A DNA stretch of 64,000 nucleotides from Pseudomonas sp. StFLB209 (GTDB lineage Bacteria; Pseudomonadota; Gammaproteobacteria; Pseudomonadales; Pseudomonadaceae), in assembly GCF_000829415.1 (NCBI RefSeq), contig NZ_AP014637.1, positions 5,163,001 through 5,227,000 on the forward strand, given 5' to 3'. Under the pieces are notes generated by a model, which did no database searches, was not told where the DNA came from, and saw only the letters and a program-made list of their open reading frames with translations. Of this stretch, positions 1 through 9,000 are shown in pieces. Each line of letters begins with the position of its first letter. Within the stretch, counting starts at the first letter, position 1. A program made the position numbers and the translations under genes.

Positions 1-1
1 C

Positions 2-1087
2 CGCGCGGCAGCCATTCTGCAGCCGGCGCTACTGGTGTTTATCGCCAAGCTGGGGCTGGTGGTCGGCGGTTCGCTGCCGGTGGTCATGGCGTCTGGCTGG
101 GCGCTGGTGTTTCAGGAGTTCGGGCATTTTGTCGGCACGGTGATTCTCGGCCTGCCGGTGGCGCTGCTGCTGGGTATCAAGCGTGAAGCGATCGGTGCGA
201 CCTTCTCGGTAGGTCGCGAGCCGAGCCTGGCGATCATCGGTGAGCGTTACGGCATGGATTCGCCGGAGGGCCGTGGCGTACTGGCGGAATACCTGACCGG
301 TACGTTGTTTGGTGCGTTGTTCATTGCCATCGTCGCCGGCTTCATCACCAGCCTGGGGATTTTCGACCCTAAATCACTGGCCATGGGTTCGGGCATTGGC
401 TCGGGCAGCATGATGGCCGCCGCAGCAGGCGCCATCGCAGCGCAACAGACGCCTGAAGTGGCCAAGGAAGTCATGGCCCTGGCGGCCGCTGCCAACCTGA
501 TCACTACCACCTTGGGCACCTACTTCACCCTGTTTATCTCGCTGCCACTGGCAGTCTGGGGTTACCGGGTACTAGAGCCGCTGATCGGTCGCACCACCAA
601 GGCCTCGGTGTTCGACAATGGTCCAGCCAGCAACGAAGTGTCGCTGGAGACCCCAGACCTGGGCTGGCTGGGTCGTATCAGTGCCTGGTTCGCTGCCGGT
701 GGCTTGGCACTGCTGGCCAACTATGTCGGCTACAAAGTGCTGTCACCCGATGCGTTTGCCGGTATGGCGATCATGATTGGTGCAGTATTTGTCGGTGAAC
801 TGCTCTGCTCGCTGCTGCGCCGCAAGATCCCGGCGGTGTGCACCGTCTCGGTGGTCGCCATGCTGCTGACTTCACCGCTGTGCCCATGGGCGGCAGAGAT
901 TTCCCGGCTGGTGGGTTCGATCAACATGCTGGCGGTGATCACACCCATGCTGGCCTTCGCCGGTCTGTCGATCGCCAAAGACCTGCCAGCGTTCCGGCGC
1001 CTGGGCTGGCGCATCGTGCTGGTCTCGTTTCTGGCCAACTTCGGCACCTTTATTGGCGCGGTGCTGATTGCCGAGTTCTTCCACTGA
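2..1087 (+). CDS. DUF3100 family inner-membrane protein (5' end missing)
   Basis: The reading frame is open to the first base, so the true start lies left of the window; a GTG at 35 is internal. The visible 361 residues are almost entirely hydrophobic segments separated by short Gly/Ala loops, with a conserved-looking stretch GIKREAIGATFSVGREPSL near residue 60, as in the DUF3100 family of putative transporters. Function is unknown for the family; in many Pseudomonas it sits beside amidohydrolase genes, which cannot be checked here. A strong terminator follows 17 bases after the stop. Family call is from memory of the sequence pattern. Confidence 0.75.
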   Translation, partial: RAAAILQPALLVFIAKLGLVVGGSLPVVMASGWALVFQEFGHFVGTVILGLPVALLLGIKREAIGATFSVGREPSLAIIGERYGMDSPEGRGVLAEYLTGTLFGALFIAIVAGFITSLGIFDPKSLAMGSGIGSGSMMAAAAGAIAAQQTPEVAKEVMALAAAANLITTTLGTYFTLFISLPLAVWGYRVLEPLIGRTTKASVFDNGPASNEVSLETPDLGWLGRISAWFAAGGLALLANYVGYKVLSPDAFAGMAIMIGAVFVGELLCSLLRRKIPAVCTVSVVAMLLTSPLCPWAAEISRLVGSINMLAVITPMLAFAGLSIAKDLPAFRRLGWRIVLVSFLANFGTFIGAVLIAEFFH

Positions 1088-1103
1088 TCGACAAATGTTC
1101 ATG

Positions 1104-1139
1104 AAAAAAGCCCGCCAGTGCGAACTGGCGGGCTTTTTT
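1104..1139. terminator. Bidirectional rho-independent terminator
   Basis: A perfect inverted repeat (GCCCGCCAGT, loop GCGA, ACTGGCGGGC) is flanked by A6 on the left and T6 on the right, so it can end transcription from both the DUF3100 gene (+) and the convergent Met-rich gene (-). Confidence 0.9.
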
Positions 1140-1155
1140 CATTCAGCGGTTCGAA

Positions 1156-1668
1156 TCAGCAAGTGCAGCACATCATCGGCATACCATTGCAGCTCATCAT
1201 CATGGGCATGCTGCAGTCGTTCATCATCTTGTTCATCAGCATGCAGCAGTTGTTCATCATCTCCATGCTCATGCCTGGCATCGGCATCATCATGCACTTC
1301 ATGCAGTCGGCTTCGATGGTGCAGGTCATCATGCACTTCATCATCGGCATGGGCATGCCCATCGGCATCATCATTGGCATGTTCATGCCGGTCATCATGT
1401 TCATCATGTTCATGCCGTTCTCGGACATGCACATCATCGCCATGTTGCCGCAATGCATCATCATCGGCATGCCGCAGTTCATCATCATCGCCATCATTTC
1501 GGCGTTGTTCTTGAACATGGCCATGTCCATGCCGGCCGCAGGCTTCATGGTGCACATCATGGCGTCGGCCATCATTTCGCACTTCATGGTCGCCATCATC
1601 ATCGGCATGCCCATCATCGGCATCATTGGCATGGAAGTGTTCATCGGCATCTGCATTGCGTTCATCAT
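1156..1668 (-). CDS. Methionine/cysteine-rich small protein, unknown function
   Basis: 170 residues, about 73 of them Met and 16 Cys, arranged as runs such as MPMMPMMGMPMMM and CxxC-like pairs, ending CCTC. There are only a handful of aromatic or branched residues and no obvious signal peptide. The start is chosen at the double ATG (1666-1668) because GGAG lies 8 bases upstream; the longer frame to 1776 has ordinary composition before this point and no good ribosome site. Its 3' end shares the bidirectional terminator. Soft Met and Cys ligands suggest binding of Cu(I) or another soft metal, or oxidant scavenging by Met; this is inference from composition only. The His-rich and Ile-rich frames on the other strand are shadows of the repeated ATG/CAT triplets. 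Confidence 0.7.
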   Translation of the reverse strand: MMNAMQMPMNTSMPMMPMMGMPMMMATMKCEMMADAMMCTMKPAAGMDMAMFKNNAEMMAMMMNCGMPMMMHCGNMAMMCMSENGMNMMNMMTGMNMPMMMPMGMPMPMMKCMMTCTIEADCMKCMMMPMPGMSMEMMNNCCMLMNKMMNDCSMPMMMSCNGMPMMCCTC

Positions 1669-2002
1669 GATCGAAACTCCGTTATCGATAAGCGTGAATA
1701 ACTGCTTGATGGCGCCGATTCTAAGAATTTGCCGGTTGCGCACAAGATGCCGAAACAGCAGCACCCCATGGGGCACACAACCGGGAAAAGGTCGTGCATG
1801 CGCACGAACCGCTGGCTATAGCGGATGATTCGACGCTATTGCGAAACAGCTAATCAGCATCGCTGCGATACCGATGCGATAGATATCGCTTATTGATCTA
1901 TCCACCTTCAATTCATGAATAAACGTTCTAAAAGCGCCAAATATTTCTCAATACCTAAGCGGTCTTCTTCGGTACTTCGCAAAAATGACGTAAATCTGCC
2001 AC
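1669..2002. other. Intergenic, presumed promoter region of the Met-rich gene
   Basis: About 330 bases, more AT-rich than the surrounding genes, between the start of the Met-rich gene and the end of the AraC gene. The 5' signals of the Met-rich gene must lie here; I see no clear operator, RNA gene or further reading frame. Confidence 0.5.
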
Positions 2003-2908
2003 TCACGCCAACAACTGTGCTGCGGCCAGTTCTCGCAACTGGATAATGTCGCGTTTGGGTGCAATGCCAAACAATCGCCCATACTCGCGGCTAAATTGCG
2101 AAGGGCTTTCATAACCCACCTTGAACGCCGCACTGGAGACGTCCAGATGCTCGTTGAGCATCAGCCGCCGGGCTTCGGTCAGGCGCAGCCACTTCTGGTA
2201 CTGCAACGGGCTCATGGCGGTGAGTTGGCGAAAATGATGATGGAAAGTCGGCGAACTCATCTGCACCCGCGCCGCCAGTTCTTCGACTCGCAGCGCCTTG
2301 GCGTAGTTGAGTTTCAGCCAGTCAATCGCCCGCGCGATCCGGTGCCCCTGACTGTCGACACTGACGATCTGGCGCAGTTTGGCGCCTTGGTCGCCGCATA
2401 GCAGCCGGTAATGAATCTCGCGCTGGACCATCGGCGCCAGCACCGCAATGGCCTCGGGCTCATCGAGCAATTCCAGCAAGCGCACCATCGGCGTCAGGAT
2501 CGCCGGGGTGGCGGTGCCGATGCCGACACTCTTGCCGGGGGTTTTGTCACGACTGAGCGCCAGGCCGCCCAACGCAATCAGCTCCGCCATGACCCGCAGG
2601 TCCAGTTTGAACACCAACCCCAGGCACGGCTGTTCAGGACTGGCCTGGGTCACTTCTGAGTTGGCCGGCAGGTCAAGCGAGGTGACCAGAAACCGCGAAC
2701 TGTCGTAAGCAAAGCCCTCACCGCCCGCCCAGAGCTGCTTGGCGCCCTGAGCGACCAACACGATGCTGGGCGGCACCATGCAGCTTTGGGGCGGCGCCAG
2801 CTCGTTACGCCGGTACAGGGTCAGCCCGCTGATGGCCGTTTCAAGGTCTCCCGGTTCGGCAACCTGCCGAGCGATCAGGCGGGCCAGTGAAGCTTGTGGG
2901 GTGGTCAT
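2003..2908 (-). CDS. AraC-family transcriptional regulator (AraC_N type)
   Basis: 301 residues from the ATG at 2908, chosen because MTTPQASLARLI opens the usual family N-terminus; a longer frame to 3007 has no support. Residues about 20-170 match the AraC_N ligand-binding half (YRRNELAPPQSCMVPPSIVL), and the last 100 residues carry two helix-turn-helix motifs (VEELAARVQMSSPTFHHHFR and the C-terminal VGYESPSQFSREYGRLFG). The gene is divergent from the alcohol dehydrogenase at 3089 with a 180-bp gap, the usual layout for this regulator type, so it probably controls that gene. Confidence 0.88.
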   Translation of the reverse strand: MTTPQASLARLIARQVAEPGDLETAISGLTLYRRNELAPPQSCMVPPSIVLVAQGAKQLWAGGEGFAYDSSRFLVTSLDLPANSEVTQASPEQPCLGLVFKLDLRVMAELIALGGLALSRDKTPGKSVGIGTATPAILTPMVRLLELLDEPEAIAVLAPMVQREIHYRLLCGDQGAKLRQIVSVDSQGHRIARAIDWLKLNYAKALRVEELAARVQMSSPTFHHHFRQLTAMSPLQYQKWLRLTEARRLMLNEHLDVSSAAFKVGYESPSQFSREYGRLFGIAPKRDIIQLRELAAAQLLA

Positions 2909-3088
2909 GGGCGAGCGAACCTGCAGGCTATTTGCTTGAGATGTGCAGAATAATTCGGCCGCCAGAGTGCTCCTACTGAAAATGTGCACAGCCAGCGGAT
3001 CAGGCAAGAAATCCAGCGAAATACGTTAGCCGGTTCTGGTCGTTACCCGGAAAAATGTTGATCACGACCAACCGCCTGGAGTTTTCCC

Positions 3089-4138
3089 ATGACCATCCAT
3101 GCTTACGGCGCCCATGCTGGCGACCAGCCGCTCGTTCCGTTGCAAATCACCCGCCGCGCGCCTGGCGCCGACGATGTGCAGATCGACATCGCCTTCTGCG
3201 GTATCTGCCACTCCGACCTGCATCAGGTGCGTGCTGAATGGGCCGGCACTCAGTTTCCCTGTGTGCCCGGTCACGAAATCGTCGGTCGGGTTACCGCCAA
3301 GGGCGCGCATGTTGCAGCGTTTGAAGTCGGTGATCTGGTCGGCGTCGGCTGCATCGTTGACAGTTGCCAGCACTGTGAAGACTGCGACCAAGGGCTGGAA
3401 AACTACTGCGACGGCATGATCGGCACCTACAACTTCCCGACCCCGGACGCCCCTGGCCACACCCTTGGCGGCTACTCGCAGCAGATTGTGGTGCACCAGC
3501 GTTATGTATTGCGCATTCGCCATCCTCAAGCACAACTGGCCGCCGTGGCGCCGCTGCTGTGTGCCGGCATCACGACTTGGTCGCCGCTGCGCCACTGGAA
3601 CATCGGCCCGGGTAAGAAAGTCGGCATTGTTGGTATCGGTGGCCTGGGGCACATGGGCATCAAGCTGGCCCACGCCTTGGGCGCCCATGTGGTGGCCTTC
3701 ACCACTTCCGAGTCCAAGCGTGAAGCGGCGCGGCAGCTGGGTGCCGATGAAGTGGTGGTGACCGGTAATCCGGACGAACTGGCCGCCCACCGCAAGAGTT
3801 TCGATTTGATCCTCAACACCGTGGCGGCGCCCCACGACCTTGATGCCCTGCTGGTGCTACTCAAGCGCGATGCCTGCATGACCCTGGTCGGCGCGCCAGC
3901 TTCGCCGCATCCTTCGCCTAACGTGTTCAATCTGATCACCAAACGCCGCACCCTGGCCGGTTCGATGATCGGCGGCATCGCTGAAACCCAGGAAATGCTC
4001 GACTTCTGCGCCGAACACAACATCGTCTCGGACATCGAGCTGATCGCTGCCGAACAGATCAACCAAGCCTACGAGCGGATGCTCAAGGGGGACGTCAAGT
4101 ATCGCTTTGTGATCGACAACGCCACCCTGGCGCCCTGA
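3089..4138 (+). CDS. Zinc-dependent NAD(P) alcohol dehydrogenase, YahK/cinnamyl-type
   Basis: 349 residues, usual length for the family. The catalytic zinc ligands are visible in CGICHSDLH and GHEIVG, the structural zinc lobe has four Cys in CQHCEDC...NYC, and the Rossmann motif is GIGGLGHMGIKLA. These proteins reduce aldehydes to alcohols with NADPH, with broad substrate range. The start is preceded by a GGAG-type site (TGGAGTTTTCCC). Placement beside the divergent AraC gene suggests induction by an aldehyde or related small molecule. Confidence 0.9.
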   Translation: MTIHAYGAHAGDQPLVPLQITRRAPGADDVQIDIAFCGICHSDLHQVRAEWAGTQFPCVPGHEIVGRVTAKGAHVAAFEVGDLVGVGCIVDSCQHCEDCDQGLENYCDGMIGTYNFPTPDAPGHTLGGYSQQIVVHQRYVLRIRHPQAQLAAVAPLLCAGITTWSPLRHWNIGPGKKVGIVGIGGLGHMGIKLAHALGAHVVAFTTSESKREAARQLGADEVVVTGNPDELAAHRKSFDLILNTVAAPHDLDALLVLLKRDACMTLVGAPASPHPSPNVFNLITKRRTLAGSMIGGIAETQEMLDFCAEHNIVSDIELIAAEQINQAYERMLKGDVKYRFVIDNATLAP

Positions 4139-4152
4139 GCTATCCCTGGCTT

Positions 4153-4191
4153 GCCGGTGATTGCTCCGGGGCCGCACCGGCTCGCGGTTTT
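4153..4191 (+). terminator. Terminator-like hairpin after alcohol dehydrogenase
   Basis: GCCGGTG pairs with CACCGGC across a 15-base loop and is followed by a short T-containing stretch (CGGTTTTGC). It lies 14 bases after the stop of the dehydrogenase. The T tract is weak, so termination is only probable. Confidence 0.4.
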
Positions 4192-4235
4192 GCTGTTACG
4201 CTGAGTGCCCAGATAGTCCTCATATGGTGAAGCTC

Positions 4236-4475
4236 ATGTCTCTGCCCGACCTGCTGATACCCGATGCTGTGAAGACCGAAGCCATTCAGATTCTGGCCGA
4301 TATCGAACGCGCCGACGGGGTGCTGGAAATGTCCCGGCTCGCCGGGGTTGCCGAGGGCTTTACCCTCGGCCTGGCCTGTTCTCAAGGCTTGGCGCAGGCC
4401 GAGCTGGACACCCTGGAGCGGGTGTTCAGCTCGTCGGTCAGCCGCAGGATGGCTGTGCTGCGCAGCCAGGCCTGA
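4236..4475 (+). CDS. Small hypothetical protein
   Basis: 79 residues (MSLPDLLIPDAVKTEAIQIL...), soluble, mainly helical, without a recognised domain. The ATG at 4236 is preceded by GGTG at proper spacing; an in-frame ATG at 4224 would add four residues. It lies just outside the right end of the tnpB element, convergent with it, so its own terminator region may have been displaced by the insertion. Codon use is like that of the neighbouring genes. Confidence 0.6.
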   Translation: MSLPDLLIPDAVKTEAIQILADIERADGVLEMSRLAGVAEGFTLGLACSQGLAQAELDTLERVFSSSVSRRMAVLRSQA

Positions 4476-4493
4476 GCGCTGGCTGACGACGAC

Positions 4494-4660
4494 TTGACAT
4501 CCTCCCCGGCCTGAAGGCCGGAGATTCCTACGGCGCTCAGGCGCGGCATCGGGCCGCCCCCGAGTCGCTTCGGTAGGTTCCTGCTGCTGGCGCCATGACC
4601 TCTGCGCTCACTTCACAGGCTAACCGGGCGTGTCCCGCCCTTAGTACATTGATCGCCCCG
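4494..4660 (-). ncRNA. Putative omega/reRNA at the tnpB 3' end
   Basis: In TnpB systems the guide RNA scaffold covers the 3' end of tnpB and the right-end hairpin and runs into flanking DNA, which acts as the guide. Here the CCGGCC/GGCCGG hairpin at 4506-4521 lies 16 bases beyond the tnpB stop, as expected. The guide would be read from the strand opposite 4474-4493. The 5' limit is a guess; no RNA evidence is available. Confidence 0.35.
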
Positions 4661-5760
4661 ACCACATCGGCGTTGCCTTCGAAACCACATCCCACGCACC
4701 TGAACAGCGCCTGCGTCTGGCGGTTGGCCGCCGACACATGGCCGCAACACGGGCACGTGCGGCTGGTATCTCGCGGCGGCACGGCAATCAGCCAGCCGCC
4801 GCGCCACGCCAGCTTGTAGTCCAGTTGGCGGCGGAACTCGAACCAGCCCTGATCGAGGATGGACCTGTTCAGGCCAGACTTGGCCCGAACGTTTCTTCCC
4901 GGCGCCTCTGCCGTGCCTGCCGCCGACCTGGACATATTGCGTACCTGCAAGTCCTCGATACACACCATCGCGTGGTTTTGGCTGATCGTGGTGGAGCACT
5001 TGTGCAGGTAGTCGCGGCGGGCATTGCCGATTCGGGAATGAATGCGCTGGACGCAAGCTTTCGCCTTCTTCCAGTTGCGGCTGAATCTGACCTTGCGGCT
5101 CATCGCCTGCTGCGCTTTGCACAGCGCGGTCTCATGGCGTTTGAAGCTGTTAAGGGGTGCGTAGAACGAGCCATCCGAAAGCGTGGCGAACCGGGCAATG
5201 CCCATGTCGATGCCGATTGCCGCACCCTGTGCCGTGGGCTGCTCATCAATCTCGCGTTCGGTCTGGATGCTCACGAACCACTTGCCACACGACTGGCTCA
5301 CGGTGATGTTCTTCACAGTACCCAGCGTCTCGCGGCTGTTGCGGTAGCGCAGCCAGCCCAGCTTGGGCAGAAACAGGCGGCTGTTGGTCTGGTCGAGCTT
5401 GATCTGTTTCGGGTCGGGATAGCGCAAGCTGTTGTTCTGCCCCTTCTTCTTGAACCGGGGAAAGTCGGCTCGCTTGGCGAAGAAGTTGGCGTAGGCCCGT
5501 CCCAGATCCTTGAGGCTCTGTTGCAACGGGTGAACAGGCGCATCGGCCAGCCATGCGGTTGGCGGGCTATTGCGCCACTCGGTCAGCAACTTGCACAGGC
5601 CCGCATAGCCGAGCTTGTTCTCGCCTTGCTCGTGACGTTCCTTCTGCAACGCCAGCGCCTTGTTGAAGACGAAGCGACAGGAGCCCGCAAAGCGGCGCAT
5701 TTGCCGCTCCTGCCGGCCGTCTGGCATGAGTTCGTACTTGAAGGCTTGAAGTCGTTGCAT
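4537..5760 (-). CDS. tnpB: TnpB, RNA-guided endonuclease of IS605-type element
   Basis: 407 residues, full length for TnpB. An N-terminal helix-turn-helix/OrfB region (LMPDGRQERQMRRFAGSCRF) is followed by the RuvC-like nuclease: first Asp in GIDMGIARFATLSDG, Glu in CIEDLQVRNM, a zinc ribbon with two CxxC pairs (TCPCCGHV and FRCVGCGF), and the last Asp in GNADVVGAINVL. All catalytic residues appear intact, so an active nuclease is possible. It cleaves DNA at sites defined by the reRNA guide and an adjacent motif, which helps retain the element. The start MQRLQAFKYEL is typical. Confidence 0.92.
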   Translation of the reverse strand: MQRLQAFKYELMPDGRQERQMRRFAGSCRFVFNKALALQKERHEQGENKLGYAGLCKLLTEWRNSPPTAWLADAPVHPLQQSLKDLGRAYANFFAKRADFPRFKKKGQNNSLRYPDPKQIKLDQTNSRLFLPKLGWLRYRNSRETLGTVKNITVSQSCGKWFVSIQTEREIDEQPTAQGAAIGIDMGIARFATLSDGSFYAPLNSFKRHETALCKAQQAMSRKVRFSRNWKKAKACVQRIHSRIGNARRDYLHKCSTTISQNHAMVCIEDLQVRNMSRSAAGTAEAPGRNVRAKSGLNRSILDQGWFEFRRQLDYKLAWRGGWLIAVPPRDTSRTCPCCGHVSAANRQTQALFRCVGCGFEGNADVVGAINVLRAGHARLACEVSAEVMAPAAGTYRSDSGAARCRA

Positions 5761-5948
5761 GCTGCTCTTGAGCCATGAGCAATGAAGACGCCATTAGGCG
5801 CGGACGGCACGGTGTTTTCAAGATGCATGCCCATGGGGTCTTTGTAACGAAATACCGCCGTAGAAGGGCATCTGTGTCGCCATGTTACTTCGCATAATCC
5901 TGTGGTGGTGCGTCCATCGAACAGCAGCAGCCACCCCACAGCAACCAG

Positions 5949-5996
5949 GGACGGCTACGCCGTCCGCGCTATCCTTCCCCGCCCTGAACGGCGGGG
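5949..5996 (-). repeat. Left-end subterminal hairpins of the tnpB element
   Basis: Two perfect 7-bp stems, GGACGGC/GCCGTCC with a 3-base loop and CCCCGCC/GGCGGGG with a 6-base loop, lie about 190-240 bases upstream of tnpB. Such imperfect-palindrome ends are recognised as single strands by the family's Y1 transposase. Confidence 0.7.
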
Positions 5997-6014
5997 CTTG
6001 TCGCGCCCCGATGG

Positions 6015-9000
6015 TCAAATCCTGCGTTTGCGGTTCAGGCTCGGGATGGTGGTCGCCGGAATGACCTGTGGCTGCTGCGCCTCATGCCGGGTGTGCAGCG
6101 CCAGATCCGCCAGGGTCGGATGGCTGAACAGCGCGCGGGCATCCACGTGCAGGCCGGCCTGGCGCATCCGTGCCACCAGGGTCACGGCCAGCAACGAGTG
6201 ACCGCCCAACTCGAAGAAGTTGTCGTCGCGCCCTACCCGCTCGACCCCCAGCAATTGCGCCCAGATCCGCGCCAGGGTGGTCTGGGTGTCGCCTTCCGGC
6301 GCCCGATAGTCACGGCTGAGCACCGCGTCCTGGCCGGGTTCGGGCAGCGCCTTGCGCTCGACTTTGCCGTTGGGGCTAAGCGGCATGACCGGCAGGCAGA
6401 CGAACGCCGAAGGGGTCATGTAATCCGGCAGCTGTTCAAGCACATGGGCGCGCAGAGCTTCGATACCCGGCGCACAATGCCCCGCCAGCAGGGTGAAATA
6501 GGCCACCAGACGCTGTTCACGCAGCAGCACCACCACCTCGTGCAGCGCCACATGCTGCATCAGCCGCGCTTCGATCTCGCCCAGCTCCAGGCGCAAGCCA
6601 TGCAGCTTGACCTGGAAGTCATTGCGGCCGAGAAACACCAGATTACCGTCTGCCTCCATACGCACCAGATCGCCCGTTCGGTACAGCCGGTCACCGGCTA
6701 CAAAGGGGCTGGCGATAAAGCGCTCGGCGTTATGTTGACTCAAGCCTTTATAGCCACGCGCAACGCCTACCCCGCCAACATGCAACTGGCCGCTCACGCC
6801 TTGCGGCACCGGCCGGTCATGGGCATCGAGCACGTAGGCACGGGTATTGGGCAAGGGACAACCAATCGGTAGCGCATTGTCCGGCAGCGGCATGTGCGGC
6901 TCCAGCGTGAAGGCGCTGCTGTCTACGGTGGCCTCGGTGGGGCCATAGACGTTGTGCAGCCGCACCTGCGGCAAGCGCTCACGAACCTGACGGGCCAGCG
7001 AGGCCGTCAGCTCGCCGCCGCCACACACCACATCGGTCAGGCTGGTGCACTGCTCGACACCCTCGGCATCGAGAAACTGCTGCAACAGCGCCGGCACGAA
7101 CTTGACCACACTGATGCGCCGCTGGCGAACCTCACGCACCAGATAGTCCGGGTCGCGATGCCCGTCCGGCGCGGCCAGCACCAGCCGCAGCCCGGCGGTC
7201 AGCGGCCAGAAGAACTCCCACACCGAACCGTCGAAGCTGAACGGCGCCTTTTGCAGTAATGCCGCATCCGGACGCGGCGGGATCAGTTGCGAGCCCCAGT
7301 GCACCAGGTTGCATAAACCGCGATGCTCGATCATCACCCCCTTGGGGGTGCCGGTAGAGCCTGAGGTGTAGATCATGTACGCCAGGTTGGCGGCGCTGAA
7401 ACCGACAGGCTGCGGGTTGCTGTCGGGATGTTGCTGCCAGTCGCACTGGTCGAAATCAAGCCGCGGGAGCTCATGCAGGCTCAGTTGCGCGCGGGTCGCG
7501 GCATGCACCATTAGCGCCACCGGCGCGCTGTCGCGCAGCATGTAGTCCAGACGTTCGGCCGGGTAGCCGGGGTCCAGCGGCACATAGGCGCCGCCGGCCT
7601 TGAGAATGCCCAGCAAACCGACGACCAGCTCCACACCGCGCTCCACGCACAAGGCCACTCGCTGATCAGGTTTGACCCCGAGGGCAATCAACCGATGCGC
7701 CAGGCGGTTGGCTTCAACGTTGAGCTGGGCATAGCTCAGGCTGCGGTCTGCGGCTTGCAGGGCGATGGCCTCAGGCGTGCGCCGCACCTGAGCCTCGAAC
7801 AGGGTTTGCACGCCCTGCTCGATGGGCCAGTGGGTAGCGGTTGCGTTGTAGTCCAGCCACCAGCGCCGGACTTCGTGATCAGGGGTGACCGCCACCTGAT
7901 GTAAAGGTTTATGCGGCTCGCACTCCAGTGCCTGAACCAGCCCCTCGATGGCGGTGCGCAGATAGTCCAGAACCCGTTGCGCGCCGATCTGGCGCGGCAC
8001 CCGCGCGCTGAGCCGGAAACCGCTGTCCGTGTCGTCGACTGCCAGCATCAGGGCGTAGCTAACCACTTCAGTGCTGCTCAATAGCTCGATACCCGGCAGT
8101 TTTGCTTCATCCTGATTTGCTGCATGCCGGTAATTGAGCAGGCTGTTGAACAGCGGCGTACTGCCCGTCAGCGCGCTGCACCGCAGCACCTGCGCCAGCG
8201 GCGCATGCTCATGGGCCAGCAGCGCGGCCAGCCGCCCATGCACATCAACAGCAGCGCGGCTGACACTCTGGCCGGCGAGCTTGACCCGCAGCGGCAAGGT
8301 ATTGATGAACATGCCCATGGCCCGGTCGGCACCGTCGCCGGCCAGCAGACGGCCGAGCAGTACCGTACCGAACACCACATCGTCGCGCCCGGCCAGCAGG
8401 CTCAGCACCTGGGCCCAGGCCAAGTGATAGAGGCTGGCCGGGCTGACACCCCAATGCCGCGCCTCATGACGCAAGCGCTCGGCCAGGCGCTGGTCCAGCC
8501 AGGCCCGCGCCTCTTGATGGTCACGGTCGTCGAGCGGGCGCTCACGCAGGTCGAAGGCCAGGGTCGGCTCGTCAATATCTCCCAGCCATTCACGGAAGAA
8601 CACCTCATGCCCGGCCTGATGATTGCCCGCCCCGGCCTGGGCCACATAATTGCGATACGGCACCGGTGCGCTCAGGGTCGCACCGGCCCCCTGCAACAGG
8701 GCATGAATTTCGGCCATCAGCACCGCCGTGGAGGTGGCGTCGTTGATCAGGTGGTGGAACTGCAACAGCCCCAGCCAACGCCCTTGCTGCACATCTTCAG
8801 CACCGGCCAGCGCCATCATCGGTGCGCGGCAAATATCCAGCGGGCGCCGCGCGGCATCGAAACGCTCGCGCAATTGCTGCTGCGCATCGCCCTGCCGGGC
8901 ATCCAGGCTCAGGTTTTCAACGCTTAGGCGGGCCTCACGCCAGACCACCTGCACCGGTTGCTCAAGCCCCTCCCAGAACAGGCTGGTGCGCAGAATGTCG

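Larger units (their letters stand above)
4494..6004 (-). mobile_element. IS200/IS605-family element, IS1341 type (tnpB only)
   Basis: The element contains tnpB and no tyrosine (Y1) transposase tnpA. Its ends carry the subterminal hairpins expected of this family instead of inverted terminal repeats: at the right end CCGGCC-TGAA-GGCCGG (4506-4521) preceded by TTGACAT at 4494, and at the left end GGACGGC-TAC-GCCGTCC (5949-5965) and CCCCGCC-CTGAAC-GGCGGGG (5977-5996). Exact boundaries are uncertain by about 15 bases on the left-end side, where the NRPS stop codon lies at 6015-6017. Movement would need a TnpA supplied by another element. Confidence 0.8.

Noticed and set aside
1118..1828. Plus-strand Ile/Met-rich (236 aa) and His-rich (1453-1701) reading frames
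   Set aside because: They are reading-frame shadows of the CAT/ATG repeats of the minus-strand Met-rich gene and lack ribosome sites.
6015..6100. NRPS called a truncated pseudogene because it lacks a thioesterase
   Set aside because: First subunits of split lipopeptide systems normally lack one, and both modules are complete; truncation is kept only as a question about the last residues.
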